Source: Vanessa cardui
Taxonomy: Eukaryota; Arthropoda; Insecta; Lepidoptera; Nymphalidae
Direction: 5' to 3'
DNA length: 64,000 bases
Assembly (NCBI RefSeq): GCF_905220365.1
Contig: NC_061143.1
Location: forward strand, 1,674,001 to 1,738,000
The notes below the pieces were generated by a model, which saw only the letters and a list, made by a program, of their open reading frames with translations, ran no database searches and was not told the DNA's origin. Made by a program: the position numbers and the translations under genes. Positions 1-11,555 of this stretch are shown piece after piece (position 1 is the stretch's first letter; each line of letters begins with the position of its first letter).

Positions 1-343
1 GAGCAAGCACTATATAACGACTTTAATGTTCCGATCTGCCAAAAAGCTGGTGATCCTATTGCATAATTTCCCGGTAAGCCCGTAGGAAGGGAGCTTCGAA
101 AGAAGCGCTTTGTGCCGTACGCTATCGAAGGGCTTCGCTATGTCCAGACTGGCCGCCAATGCCTCCCACTTGCTCTCAACTGCTTCCGCCCATCTATGAC
201 TAAGGTAATCTAGAAGATCACTGGCTGAACGACCCTGATGGAAACGAATCAAGGAGGTGATAGCTATTGGCCTATAATTGGACGGGTCTGGGCGGTTGCT
301 CTTTTTAGGGATAGGATGCACCAAAGTAGTCTTCCAGGAGTTC
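1..343 (-). pseudogene. Fragment of J1-family LINE reverse transcriptase
   Basis: This is a piece of the reverse transcriptase (RT) of the family that is complete at 12053-15412. The frame at 10-324 aligns with the RT fingers and palm, including NYRPIAITS and an altered motif A (SLDIAKPFDSV, against SLDIAKAFDRV in the intact copy). About 90 bp found in the intact copy are missing near position 246, which removes the residues around QYGFR. The fragment runs off the window start, and at about 343 it joins unrelated sequence holding a 9-bp hairpin (355-363 with 380-388). It is a dead 5'- and 3'-truncated copy. Confidence 0.85.
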
Positions 344-432
344 GGCTGCTTTCGTAGTCGGCGACTATTCGGTAAAGAGCGCCGACTATCTGTTTTTTAA
401 TATTATAGTATGAATATTCTCAATAAAATATA

Positions 433-1423
433 CAGGGTTATTGGTAATTTGACGTATATCCGTTAGGTGATAGGGGTGACTAGTTGGACTATTGAGGAGG
501 ATTTCATATGAGGATGTTTTGTACACTTTTTCAATCCAATGAACATGTCATTATGATAGTAAGTAATCCCATCTTGATCAAATGTAGCTTCCAATGGTTC
601 AGAGTTATTTTCCAAATAAGACGCGACTCCTGAATACGCGTTAAGCTCAATTTAAAAAAAAATTAAGTCTTTTCAGGGACTTCTTCGTGAGAATAGTAAG
701 GATTGAATTGCAGAATTGTATATACTGTAGAACATGCTGTGTGTGCTGTGCTCTTTTATAGAGAGTTTCTCGGATTCGATTATTAATACTTTAATTAAGC
801 TATATTACAAAATGTCTTATTTATAACTTAGCTATTAAACTGTTTCTGTTCCAATTTTTTTTTAAATTTGTATTAAGTAGGTTTTTTTTCATTAGTTGTT
901 ATTTTTAGTTAATTTTGAGGGAATTTTAAAGAACGACCTTTAATACGAATTCGTTCAAGTTCGACTACGAATTTCCACCAGCGTCCTTTCTGATCAATTT
1001 AGTTCGATTGATTTGAAATAATTTCCTTCTTTTTATAATTTTTTGGAAAGATGAGAAAACGGTTATGTTTTAAAAATAATCTGTAGGCCAAGATTTATTA
1101 TTTATTTTTTAGTTTTTAAGGCGTTTTTGAGGAAAAAAAATCAAAAATATGTTGAAATAATTTAGTTTTCCGTCTCGCATTTTTAAATTCGGACCAATGA
1201 TTATTGTTTAAATATTGACAAATATCTAGTGTTTAATCGTTTTAATAAAACAAAAGAAAAAAATAGATTTTTATTGATACTTTTTTAAATAAATTGAAAA
1301 AAGCTAAAAAACGTGATAACTCAAAAATGGTTCACTTTTGGATTATGCATATGGGGGTTAAAATTATTTCAAATAGTCACCCCTATCACCTAACGGATAT
1401 ACGTCGAATTACCAATAACCCTG
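433..1423. mobile_element. 991-bp TIR element, transposase not seen
   Basis: Positions 433-482 and 1374-1423 are inverted repeats of 50 bp with one mismatch (450 against 1406). The ends read CAGGGTTATTGG outward-in and are flanked by TA on both sides (431-432, 1424-1425), which fits a TA target duplication. The AT-rich interior shows no transposase. The minus strand at about 473-655 holds a roughly 60-codon open frame that stops in the left TIR, and I do not recognise its product. The structure fits a non-autonomous DNA transposon. The superfamily is not assigned. Confidence 0.75.
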
Positions 1424-1736
1424 TACATAGAGTGTATCAGAAATTTTACAATCTGTCTTACACATTTCAAAAGTAATGACACTCTCTAAAAGGTTTATCT
1501 TATTTAGTATCTAAAATTACTAACGTGACATTATGACATCAAAAATTAGTATCTTAATAAAATATGAATACGGGTATGATTATTATTGCCTCTAGTCTTT
1601 GCGTAAAATGAATCATTTTGTTTGGATTAATTGTCGTATCTAGACAAAACGGCTTAATTTTCTGAAGAAATCAATAAATACTTACGTTTTGTTTGTTTAA
1701 TTAGCGCAAAATATTTTTTTGATAATACGATAGCGG

Positions 1737-1928
1737 TTATCGAAAAAAATTCGGGGGGGGTTTGAACCCCCAAAACCCCCGCCTGCCTACGGCCATGCTT
1801 GCCAAACCGCAAACATGAGGGCCCCATTGCAACTTGGCATCAACAGTTAGGCCAAGACACTCCGCAGAATCAATTGGATCCATCGATTCCCCATTGATGA
1901 GTACATCGGCTTTTACACAGCCGTACAT
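1737..1928 (-). pseudogene. RT C-terminal fragment of an unplaced LINE
   Basis: The minus-strand frame reads like the region after the RT palm in jockey-superfamily LINEs: a short pocket with INGESMDPIDSAECLGL, then LQWGPHV. This is the usual pattern of a conserved LG-x-x-x-D segment followed by W-x-x-H. Upstream and downstream parts are absent. The short G8 run at 1752-1759 is likely decay. It differs from J1 and LINE-A, so it is a separate family. Confidence 0.6.
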
Positions 1929-2095
1929 TTGATTTTTTTTATTATTTAGCCTAAGATTATTTACGCACTTCCACTTATACTCCCCTGTTAATCCGCCACT
2001 GCTTGCAGGTATGTTATAAATGTTAAAGTAACCCTGTTATCTGTAAGTGTGTATATTAATTTTAATATTACTAATTTTGTAATTAAAATCATGGA

Positions 2096-2181
2096 TGAGT
2101 AACTACTGAGTTTTTTGTCGATTCTTCTCGGTAGGATCTACACGCCGAACTGGTGACAGCTTTAGTTTTGATAAAGTTGTG
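2096..2181 (+). repeat. LINE-A 3' UTR scrap
   Basis: It matches the LINE-A 3' UTR at 19446-19540 (the block TTCTTCTCGGTAGAATCTAC and the following CCGAACCGGTGGTAGC-like block), with several substitutions. It abuts the poly-T that starts the next LINE fragment. Confidence 0.7.
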
Positions 2182-2638
2182 TTTTTTAATGGTATAATTG
2201 GCTAACGGACAGGAGCCATATTACTTGATCGAGAGTGACTACCAACACCTACTGTCATCTACAACATCAGAGCAGCGTTGCCGGTTTTATAAAACGGGCC
2301 GTTGTGGATTTTTTTTTTATTCACTTTATTGCACAACTATTTAACAAAAAATTAATTGAGGAAAAGGCGGATTTTCTTGGTGTGAACATTCCCTGTGAAT
2401 ACTACGTTCAAAATGAATAAGTGAATGATCCAAAATCTCTACGTACAGCCATCAGATCGAGGAGATTTCAAAGGGCATGATATTCGATAATTTAAGCCGC
2501 TCTGTTGGATGCGGTTCGACCGCTTCTCTTGGAAGAAGCTGATACTGGTGAGGTGAAGCAGGTAATCTCATCCTCCCAGAGGTGAGAGCAGTATGCCAAG
2601 TGAGGCCGAATTTGCACCTTATATAGTCTGAAAAATGG
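2182..2638 (-). pseudogene. Decayed 3' end of a J1-family LINE
   Basis: From a T6 run it follows the 3' UTR and C-terminal coding part of J1 (compare 12078-12630), with many substitutions and deletions. A recognisable peptide block is LYKVQIRPHLAYCSHLW, against LYKAQIRPHMEYCSHLW in the intact copy. The 3' UTR block for GTGACTACCA is retained. No complete frame remains. Confidence 0.8.
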
Positions 2639-3041
2639 CGATTTAAAAGTGCCTATTTTGATTTCGATTTTGTTATGCGTAAAATGCAACGCATTTAAAC
2701 GAATGTAAATCATGATCGAACCTGTGATACTGTCAACTTGTAGTACAGAGCATTTAATGCTTAATATGTTATTAATCATGTAATAATAATTATAATTAAT
2801 AATTTAATTGATTACGGATACAGCTAGATTAAGTTTAGTGTATTAATTATGTATGCCATGGATTCCAGAAAATGTATCCTATGAGTGATTACTGATACGA
2901 GCCTACCGGTTGAGCGATCGATTTGAAATCGTATAGAGCTTAGTTTCTCCTTTACTCGGAAATTATTTAATTAACGTAAGAATTCATAACAAAGTCTTTA
3001 AATATATATCTAATGTCTATGAGCTAGAGACTTATCATTTG
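2639..3041. other. Unassigned AT-rich stretch
   Basis: I see no convincing coding frame and no repeat that recurs in the window. Confidence 0.5.
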
Positions 3042-3930
3042 ATAAATAAAATTTTAACAAAAAGAAAAACCGACTTCAAACAAAACACTATTTTAAAACA
3101 AATGAATATGCACGAAAAAGTAATAAAAATAATTGCGTATTCAACATATTTTTTAGAGTCTTCCTAAGTTAAATGAAATGAAAAATATTAGACTACTTAA
3201 AAGTCGATTAACGATTATATCATGTAGTTATAGTTATTGGTATATTTGGAGCCGGTGTCAGCCACGGTGCCCTTGCCCCAACAATCAAAAGAAAGAAGCG
3301 ATACGAGCCCCTTGATTGATCCAGTATATTATTGTGTAAAAGGTAATTTGTAAAAAACATATTTGTCAAAGTATTCTCGTATTGTTTTTTGATAGATATA
3401 CTGTAGGGTTTTATTGGCTGACACCGACTCCAAATATAACAATAATTATAACTACATGATATAATCGTTAATCGACTTTTAAGTAGTCTAATATTTTTCA
3501 TTTCATTTAACTTAGGAAGACTCTAAAAAATATGTTGAATACGCAATTATTTTTATTACTTTTTCGTGCATATTCATTTGTTTTAAAATAGTGTTTTGTT
3601 TGAAGTCGGTTTTTCTTTTTGTTAAAATTTTATTTATTTTTTGATTTTAAGTGAAGCTGATGTTGACTAACTAATTTTTTTAAATATGGATAGATTAAAC
3701 GTTCCGTTTAAATGAGTCAGAAACTACTTCCACATGGATACCATCATCGGAAAAAAAAATAAAAAAAATGGTACCCCACAGGAACCACTACCTTTCAAAC
3801 AAAAAAAAAATTATCAAAATCGGTCCACCCAGTGAAAAGTTATGAGGTAACAAATATAAAAAAAAAAAAAGAAAAATACAGACGAATTGATAACCTCCTC
3901 CTTTTGGAAGTCGGTTGAAAAGTAAAGTTA
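3042..3930 (+). mobile_element. Foldback element F1, palindromic copy 1
   Basis: Arms at 3042-3264 and 3415-3638 are near-perfect reverse complements of about 223 bp around a 150-bp spacer. Each arm's outer end carries AACCGACTTCAAAC. The right flank, 3639-3930, continues with a block ending CCTCCTCCTTTTGGAAGTCGG that recurs at 25600-25736 and, inverted, at 48466-48675. No coding sequence is visible. It is a non-autonomous DNA element of unknown superfamily. Confidence 0.8.
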
Positions 3931-3936
3931 AGTACC

Positions 3937-4157
3937 TAACAGCTTGTAAATTTCCCACTGCTGAAATAAATCCTCCTCTTCCATTCAGGAGAGGGTTTCG
4001 AACATATTCCACCACACTGTTTCAATGCGGGTTGGTGGAATGCACATGTGGCAGAATTTCGATGAAATTAGACACATGCAGGTTTCCTCACTATGTTTTC
4101 CTGCACCGTCGAGCATGAGATGAATTATATACACAAATTAAGCACATATATATGTCG
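3937..4157 (-). mobile_element. SINE-M copy, head missing
   Basis: It carries the body and tail of SINE-M (CCCACTGCTG, ATTCCACCAC and GCAGGTTTCCTCAC blocks). The tRNA-like head with boxes A and B is absent, so this is a 5'-truncated copy. Confidence 0.85.
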
Positions 4158-4338
4158 GAGATTGGAAAACGGAACTTCAAATCCTAATCGATTTGGGCGT
4201 ATTCGGACACAATGGTGGACAACACTGAGATGGTTGACAGCTGACGGTTGCCAAGGGTTGTTTATATAGAAAAAGCTGATAATTGATTAACGTCCGATTT
4301 CGCCGCGTTTCTTAATGTACATGATGGAAGTAGATCGC

Positions 4339-4680
4339 TCTTTTGAATCGTCATTTTACAATTAAGTGAAGCTACCACCAGTTTGAAAAATAGATTCTAC
4401 TGAGAAGAACCGGCAAGAAAGTTTGAGTAGTTACTCTTTTTCAACATTTAAAAAATACAAAGTCAAGTTAGTTAAATACAATTATTTAATTTAAAATACC
4501 TGCTTGGAAGTACAGGTATCAACTCCACGCTTTTGTATCATCTATAAATTTTTACCAATGTATTTTTATAAACGATTTGAATTTACGAAACGGCAATTTT
4601 AAAAATGTCTGCGGAATTTTATTATAAAAACAATGAATATACGTTACAACGGAACGCGGTAGACATATTCCGTCGCCAGC
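4339..4680 (-). pseudogene. LINE-A 3' end, antisense copy
   Basis: Read on the minus strand it gives the end of the LINE-A ORF (FYNKIP followed by a LPF-x-KFKSF-like block), the spacer TTGACTTCCAAGCAGG equivalent, and the 3' UTR. The homology weakens beyond about 4635. Confidence 0.75.
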
Positions 4681-5734
4681 GTAAGTGACACTATTTCATA
4701 TTCGATTATTTATAAGCTAATACTAATAATAATTAATCATTGCCAAAAATGAGTTAATTATACTTAAAATATTTTTCAAATTATAAATATCGCTTAACGA
4801 GTAATTACTTGAATACCGTATTAAATCTCTGGCTAGTCGTACTATACATGCTTAGGAATGCAAATCTAGCTCAAAAAATGTTTACTGTAAGTTATGTTTG
4901 TGTACCTATGAATGAATAAATAAATATCAGTGTCGGATTTACAAATTTGCCGTTAGTAGGTTAGCAGGCTATTCAATTTTTGCCACCCCTACTGACTTTT
5001 GGAATTCAAATTAATTACCTACATTTATTTTGAAATTGCAACTTTTTGAATCGTCCTTATTACATCGGCTTTTCCCTTTATTAGTATGATTACTGATTAC
5101 CAGATTATTTTTCCCACCCGCTATGTAGTGACGAGTACACGGATTACGGACGTAATGTGGATACATATAATTATAATTTTTTTTTATTTTTGCAAGTATA
5201 TTAAATTTGGGCTAAATATATCGCCCCTCTAAATCTGCCACCCTAGATTCTAGTCTACTTAGCCTATTGATAAATATATAAGAATCCCTTCGTAGTATCG
5301 TCGGATAATTGCTGGCTAATTAAATTTTAATTGCTCCTCAATATTGCTTCATACTTTGTAAAACAAATCTTAAAAACATCCCGCGGTTTTAGATGTTGGT
5401 TTTACGGGCTCCCCGTGGAATTGATTTAAATTGACGCCAGCAGTAAAACTTGATGTGAAGCCTTGAATACAAATGTACTTTTAATTTTAACATCAGTCCA
5501 CGAGATCAACGAACGTGAATCAAAATTGTATGTTTTAATTTATTGTTATGACTTGAATATGGCGAAGGATGATTGGCATAAATGGCGTTTATTTGAAGAG
5601 ATCTACCTCATGTCAGCCATTGTTAATGGAAGTTAATTGTACTGAAGATTTTAGGGTGGACTAGATAAGGAGAGCTATTATTATTCTCCTAGTCTGATTG
5701 GAAGGTAATCTTACCTAACCCTGGACCTCAGGAA
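4681..5734. other. Unassigned AT-rich stretch
   Basis: No coding frame is convincing. CTGCCACCC-like blocks at about 4980 and 5235 hint at an old repeat, but no second full copy is present here. Confidence 0.4.
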
Positions 5735-5880
5735 CTGCATTCTTGTCTATACTTATGATATAAATGTGAAAGTATCTCAGCCTGTCTGTTTGCGTGCCCG
5801 TCTGTCTTTCTCATACATTGCCTCAACAATGAACTGGATTTGATGAAATTTGGTATATATCAAGATTTCCATGTTAATTT
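5735..5880 (+). repeat. Short dispersed repeat (GTCTGTCTG type)
   Basis: It shares the layout TATGAATGTGAAAGTA, a CTGTCTGT run, then TTTGATGAAATTTGGTAT with 54640-54735. Part of the run also occurs at 47960-48040. The class is not known. Confidence 0.55.
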
Positions 5881-5954
5881 TTATTTTCATGTAATATATG
5901 GGCGCATCGGCATGAATCTTGACTCATTGCCATATCCAGTCCTTGCAAGTGACT

Positions 5955-6330
5955 GAAATTAAATTGCTTCGATGGATGTGTGGAGTTACAAGATGTGACA
6001 AAAATTATTCGTATTCGTGGTAGCCTGGGAGAACATGAAATCGCCAACAAGCTCCAGAAAAGCAGACTGTGCTGGGTTGGGCACATCAGAGGAAGACACC
6101 CAGAGTTCTTAGGAAATTTAGTGACCAATCTTAGCGTTACAGGGTCCAGGTCCAGAGGGCGACCTAAAACGAAATGGGCAGATGTGGTCAGAAAAGTTCT
6201 TAGTCCTTGTAATGGTTCTGAAAAAAATACGTCAAAAACAGCGAAGTAGAAGGAAAAACCTGGAAAGGCAGACCTCACCATCAGATGGGAATACTACATA
6301 CAGAGAAGAAAGAGAGAGAGCGATGTGGGC
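5955..6330 (+). pseudogene. RTE-type LINE, C-terminal remnant
   Basis: The frame starts LLRWMCGVTRCD, shifts by one base near 6000, then continues IRIRGSLGEHEIANKLQKSR, CWVGHIRGR and GSRSRGRPKTKWADVV. This order of a GVT motif, a W-x-GH motif and a RGRP-K-W-D motif is the C-terminal signature of RTE-type RT proteins. The RT palm and endonuclease are absent. The copy carries at least one frameshift and premature stops. Confidence 0.8.
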
Positions 6331-6734
6331 GCATTGGCACATGGATGTTGTTGGTCACTATCGCCTATCGTTAGAAATATTAAGCATCCATTACTTCACC
6401 AATGCATCATCGACCTCACGAACTAAACTGTTCGAATTCTTGAATATGTGCACGACAGACGGACCTGATAGCTGGAGTTTCTCTAAGCTATCCATCTCAC
6501 CTCCCAATGCACCTCCCCACCCACTTGCGATTGAAGCTACGGGTGTAAACTAGTATTTGTATATAGGTCATAACTATAAGCATCACTGCACTTGTCATGA
6601 TAAAAGCGAATAGCAAATGTGGGTACTTTACGTTTTACATTACGCAGTCATAACTATTTACGCGTTTTGTAAACCGGTGCACATTTAGACAATTCTAAAC
6701 AGTAGAAATAAATTTAAACTGTTTGAAATATTTT
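6331..6734. other. Unassigned; open frame 6182-6553 not recognised
   Basis: An open frame continues past the RTE remnant with no recognisable motif. The part at about 6390-6545 is richer in C than its surroundings and may be another repeat. I cannot assign it. Confidence 0.35.
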
Positions 6735-6990
6735 ATGACTAGTCATAATGACATAGTATAAAGCAAAGTCGCTTACCGCTAGTTTTATCTATGCATGCTT
6801 AGATCTTTAAAATTACGCTACGGATTTTGATGCGGTTTTTTTATTAATAGATAGAGCAATTCGAGAAGAAGGTTTTTGTATATAATACATAAACAGTATA
6901 GTAAAGAAAAAAGAAAAATTAGTATATTTACTATCAGCATTGATAAAATACTACAGAATGCGTGCAAAGCCAGGGCGGGTTGTTAGTTAT
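6735..6990 (-). repeat. Repeat C copy
   Basis: It is the reverse complement of the family seen at 16092, 48990 and 58965. It keeps the AAATCCGTAGCG-like and ACTACAGAAT-like blocks and a GCCCTGGC-like end near 6970. Confidence 0.65.
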
Positions 6991-7514
6991 ATTAAAAGAA
7001 CAATCTTACCCACGAAATCCCTGGCCACACAGTCAGTACTATTCACTATATAGTAAGTCGCAGTTACTTTGTCGTGATACGAATCATTTTCTCGTTTGTC
7101 ACTAGATGGCGTTAATGTATGTAATTTGCAATATCAAAAACTATTTCAATATACATACCTATCTTATCAGTTAATCTGGGAGAACGCTCAGGAACTACGT
7201 AGGAAAAGCATTCAAGTATTTTTACGTCCTAATCGTTTATTTAATTTATATTATTTTTTTTTGACATAAAACTGTATTTAGACTGTTTTCTTATTCGATG
7301 TCGTTGGATGATGAGTGATGTTATGTCAATTTATTTATATGTTATATTTTAATTTACAAGTAATTTTAGAACGCCTCTAAAAAGTTAGGCGATTATCCAA
7401 TTACTTGTGATGACTTTTGGTTTATCGTGTAACTTTTGTTGAAGAAGTAGAAGTTAGTGTTGTGTAATTTGTCAAATAAATAAATAAACTCTTGGTGGTC
7501 ATAATAAACAAATT
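6991..7514. other. Unassigned AT-rich stretch
   Basis: I see no coding frame or recurrent repeat here. Confidence 0.4.
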
Positions 7515-7806
7515 CTTGGTGGTAGGGCTTTGTACAAGCCCGTCTGGGTGGATACCACCCACGCATCAGTTATTCTACCGCCAAATAACAGTATTCAGTA
7601 TTGTTGTCTTCCGGCTTGAAGGGTGAGTGAGCCAGTGTAACTACAGGCACAAGGAACATAACATCTTAGTGCCCATGGTTGGTGGCACATTGACGATGTC
7701 AGGAATACTTAATATTTCTTACAGCGTCATTGTCTATGGGTGATGGTGACCACTTACCATCAGGTGGGGCCATATGCTCGTCGCCAAACTATACCATAAA
7801 AAAATA
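7515..7806 (+). repeat. Repeat B copy, near full length
   Basis: This copy of about 290 bp starts GGTGGTAGGGCTTTGTACAA and ends ACCATCAGGTGG, then CTATACCATAAAAAA. Three other long copies share its whole length (53108, 56834, 63242). It encodes nothing. The end resembles the 3' UTR of LINE J1. Confidence 0.85.
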
Positions 7807-7861
7807 AATGTTTCTTGTACTTTTAGTTAAAATCTCTCAGTTCTCACTTTTTAAACTGCAA

Positions 7862-7925
7862 AACAACAATACTTGGCGGCAGTACAGATGAGTGGGTGGT
7901 ACCTAACAGGCTTCCACAAGGCCAG
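7862..7925 (-). repeat. Repeat B fragment
   Basis: It is the reverse complement of the 5' part of repeat B (GATGAGTGGGTGGTACCTA). Confidence 0.65.
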
Positions 7926-8039
7926 GTAAAACTATAATACACTTATTATTTAACTTTTTCCAGTAAAGATTGCTTAGGCTATTGTAGTAAAGGTTGTTCT
8001 CAAATTCACTTCGTCTTTTCGATCACCACGGGAACAGAT

Positions 8040-8400
8040 CTACCGTGACACCAAAAATTGTGCCGTATATGGATTCCAATCTAGAGAGATTCTCGGAATA
8101 CAGATAACCCCGCCAGTCCCTACAACGCTTATGGCGGGGTGAGCAGGTGCGCATAAAATCAACGCCTTCTCCCCTGAGTACCCATCGTTTTGAATTACGT
8201 TAGTGTCACTTAGTATGCTAGTAGAATTTGCGTATGTATGTATATATCCCGCCTGTAATCGGTCACAGCGACTGGGATCTGACTGTTGAGAACTTCTGTT
8301 GTGTGTTTTCAAGTGGATGACATAACCAGATTTTTCAACGCATTGCACGACCAGGATATTTAGTGCAGGTCAGCACGACTCGGCCCTCGTTCCTTTCCGC
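8040..8400. other. GC-richer unassigned patch with hairpin
   Basis: It is more GC-rich than its flanks. ACCCCGCCA (8107-8115) pairs with TGGCGGGGT (8132-8140). A minus-strand open frame covers 8040-8348, and I do not recognise its product. It may be part of an element with no other copy here. Confidence 0.35.
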
Positions 8401-9490
8401 TTTGCGTAAATCACTAAAGTTATATAACTAAATATCTGCACTGTAAATTGCTAGTCTTAATTTAAAAATTGAGACAGTGCATACGTGCAAGATATCTTTG
8501 ATCCAAGGATGTGTGGGTTTATGTATGAGTTTTGCCGTCTTCTAATGCAAATTTTTTGGGAAGATGACTTTTTCGTAATTTATTTTTTTACAGAAATAAA
8601 AAATAGGAGCAGAAATTAAGATTATTGATTAAGTCTCAAAAATGGTTACACCTGTTCGACGAAGCGAGATAAATGCAGCAAAGGGACTTTCGCAGTCGCT
8701 TAGTCAGAAAGGGGAGGCCATTACTTTAAAATAATTTTGTGCTGTGGACGCTGATTCATTTGTTTAGACGTGCGTGCGTTCAGCTTAAACTTGAAATTTA
8801 ATGGAAATATTATACAATAATGTACTGCAACTGACTTTTGAAAATATGCTTCTCTTAAAGATTTCAGGTCATTAAACGACATATGAGAGCCGAGATGTTC
8901 CAGTGGTGAGCAGTGCAGAACATTTTTGACTGTAATTATTAACACTTTTGTCACCTTGTGGACGAAAGCCCGGCCCAGAGAACGACAACCATCCCGATTT
9001 TGGGCAGACCAGAATGTCCTACATCACGTTTGTTTAAGTATTGTCTCTAGTCTAATCATTATTAATTATTGTTATTAATCTTTATCTATAGCTATATATC
9101 TATATTCCTAATTTATTCATATATAGAGCAGGCATGTATAACGCATGCGTCTGCTATTAACTTTAACAAAGATGAAGAATTTTATATAGATAGATAGAAA
9201 GAAAAAAATATAGGCATTCATGTATTTACGTCTACTATGTTTGCTAACAGTTTGTGTTATTGATCTTGGATGCTAAATGGTACGTACATATATGCACATT
9301 ACGATAGTACTTGTGCTATTGTGTATGTGATCGCTACTACGGAATTAGGTGAACGTTATCACATTACTGGATGATGTGATAGATAATCAATAATAGACAT
9401 TTGTTACTCGGTTAATAAGATTACGGTCACCATAAAATTGGCAATAAAACTTCGGGCCCTGAATTAGCGCTTCAAAATTAATATGTTTAT
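8401..9490. other. Unassigned stretch
   Basis: No convincing gene. 8885-8920 resembles a decayed SINE-M head (GAGCCGAGATG-like), but it is too short to claim. Confidence 0.4.
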
Positions 9491-9709
9491 TGTGAGGAAG
9501 GCCTTGAGCATGGATTTGGATGGATATAGAGGTAGGGGACGACCAAGGAAACGATGGATGGATTGTGTGAAAGACGATATAACCATATCGTCTTTCTAAC
9601 CAGAAAGAATCTTACTTGGGAGATAACGCTCTGTCAGACGAAGTATGGAAGGAGAAGACATGCTGCGCCGACCCCAAATAAAATTGGGAAAAGGGCAGGA
9701 GGATGATGA
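9491..9709 (+). pseudogene. RTE-type LINE 3' end, 5'-truncated
   Basis: The first frame reads GYRGRGRPRKRWMDCVKDD, the C-terminal RTE signature. Further on, the DNA for TEVWKEKTCC-like and ADPK-like residues precedes a short 3' UTR ending GGGCAGGAGGATGATGA. A second copy of the same subfamily is at 36439-36593. It is truncated and non-functional. Confidence 0.8.
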
Positions 9710-10083
9710 AATTAATATGTCCGAATTTTATTTATTTTTATGCCTTTGTATAACTTTTGCAAATTCGAAAGGTTTTTTATTTGCAAAGTATACATATGTA
9801 TACAAAAGTAATTGATACATTTTGACAAAAGAAGCCTATAAGTAAGAAACTTTGAAACTTTCAAGAGTAAAACGATTACATATATGAGGGTTCCGTATGG
9901 TTATTTAATATTTATATAAAGAAATTTGCATGTATAATATTATTGACATCTGATAGTAAATACTATAATGTATTGAGTATATGTGCCCTCAACCTTAGGA
10001 ATTAAACGCACACATGGTATATCCATGTGTGTGTTGTGTAGTTATACTTGTTTGGCGGGAAATATATGACAAGTGGATACGGT
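9710..10083. other. Unassigned AT-rich stretch with a small hairpin
   Basis: CACACATGG pairs with CCATGTGTG across TATAT near 10010-10032. Nothing else is recognised. Confidence 0.4.
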
Positions 10084-10372
10084 GAGCCGAGATGGCCCAG
10101 TTAGAAAACATGAATCTTAACCGATGATTGCGGTTCATTCCCAGGCACGCACCACTGAATATTCATGTGCTTATTTTGTGTGTATAATTCATCTCGTGCA
10201 TCGGTGAAAGAAAACATCGTGAGGAAACCTGCATGTGACTAATTTCAATGAAATTCATCCACATGTGTATCCAAATTACAGCAATGGAGCAGCGAAGTGG
10301 AATATGTTCCAAACCTTCTCCTCAAAAAGGAGAAGAGGCTTTAGCCCAGAAGTACGAAATTTACAGGCTGGT
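10084..10372 (+). mobile_element. SINE-M copy, full layout, decayed
   Basis: Head, body and tail are in order: GAGATGGCCCAG (box A region), a decayed box B, CATCGTGAGGAAACCTGCAT, CCAAACCTTCTCCTC and TTTACAGGCTG. Confidence 0.85.
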
Positions 10373-10974
10373 GATACCAGTTATCCATTTGAGGTTCGTA
10401 TTAGCTTTGAGTAGATTTACTAAGTGTCCACAAAGAACGATTATATTTAAGGACAAATAAACAATAAAATAATCTTGTTATTTTCGCGGTCAGATGAAGA
10501 TAATCCAGGCTTAGCCGATGAGCCTCATCATTATGTTATTATTAATAACTAAATAGGGCTCTCTGTAATTAATTAACGGACATATGCAAGTATCGTAGCT
10601 AAGCTATGAGCGATCTGTGACGTCATGCGAATTAAAATAAGATATTCGTAACACAGATTCCGTAGACGTGTAGCAAATGTAATTTTCATGCTCTACGGCG
10701 TAGCACCTAATTATCGTGAATATGTTTTGTTTGGAATAATGAACATCGATCGATAATAATTAACGTACCTAACCTTGGAAAATAAATTAGTAAATATCTT
10801 AAGCATTTAACGAGACGTTAGACGGCACTGATCTTACTTTAAATATAAAGATAGTTGTTGAGTTTTGATTTTGGAAACTTCTTTGAAACCTGGATGTGAC
10901 ACAATTCCAATTTAAATTTAAAAAAAAAATAAAGTATTAAAATATTCTATTATTATTAAATTTATATATTACTA
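10373..10974. other. Unassigned AT-rich stretch
   Basis: No coding frame or recurrent repeat is seen. Confidence 0.4.
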
Positions 10975-11240
10975 GCTGCCCGCGGATTTGCCTGCGTGGA
11001 AATGATTAATAAATAATTTAACAAGCTAATTTAAAACTTTCATGGGCTCGATTCACCAAATCCACTTGAAGACATTTGTCCAAAAAAATATTTGCATGTA
11101 TTTTTTTTTAAATGATATATCTCTTTTAATTTAAAAAACCGATATGTTATACTGAGTTAACTGCAATAGTTTCAGTGAAAACCGCATCCAAATTTGTAGA
11201 GCTGTCTCCGAGATTAACGGTAACGACAAACAGACAAATA
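10975..11240 (+). repeat. Dispersed repeat with CTAGCTGCCCGCGG start
   Basis: It begins TACTAGCTGCCCGCGG and runs through a GTAGAGCTGTCTCCGAGATT block to GACAAACAGACAAATA. Similar openings occur at 41230 and 52150. It is a type common in lepidopteran genomes by my recollection. The class is not assigned. Confidence 0.5.
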
Positions 11241-11321
11241 GTCAAAAATTCTAAAAATTACAAATAGGCGTTAATATACACCCAGTAACATTTTTTCTCA
11301 ACAACCATATTATTCCACCCG

Positions 11322-11555
11322 TACATATTCCACCACGCTGTTCCAATGCGGGTTGGTGGAATACACATGTGGCAGAATTTCTATGAAATTTGTCATGTCA
11401 CATGCAGGTTTCCTCACGATGTTTTCCTTCACCGCTGAGCACGAGATGAATTATAAAGACAAATTAAGAACATGAATCAGCGGTGCTTGCCTGGGTTTGA
11501 ACCCGCAATCATCGGTTAAGATACACGCGTTCTAACCACTGGGCCATCTCGACTC
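11322..11555 (-). mobile_element. SINE-M copy, tail missing
   Basis: It contains a well-kept head (box B GGGTTTGAACCCGC when read on plus, box A near 11535-11550) and body. The GCTGTT tail is lost. Confidence 0.9.

Noticed and set aside
4605..4678. Apparent host exon: ATG, 24 sense codons and a perfect GTAAGT donor
   Set aside because: The other strand reads the C-terminal LINE-A block (FYNKIP and onward) and continues into its 3' UTR at 4339-4550. The exon look is an antisense by-product.
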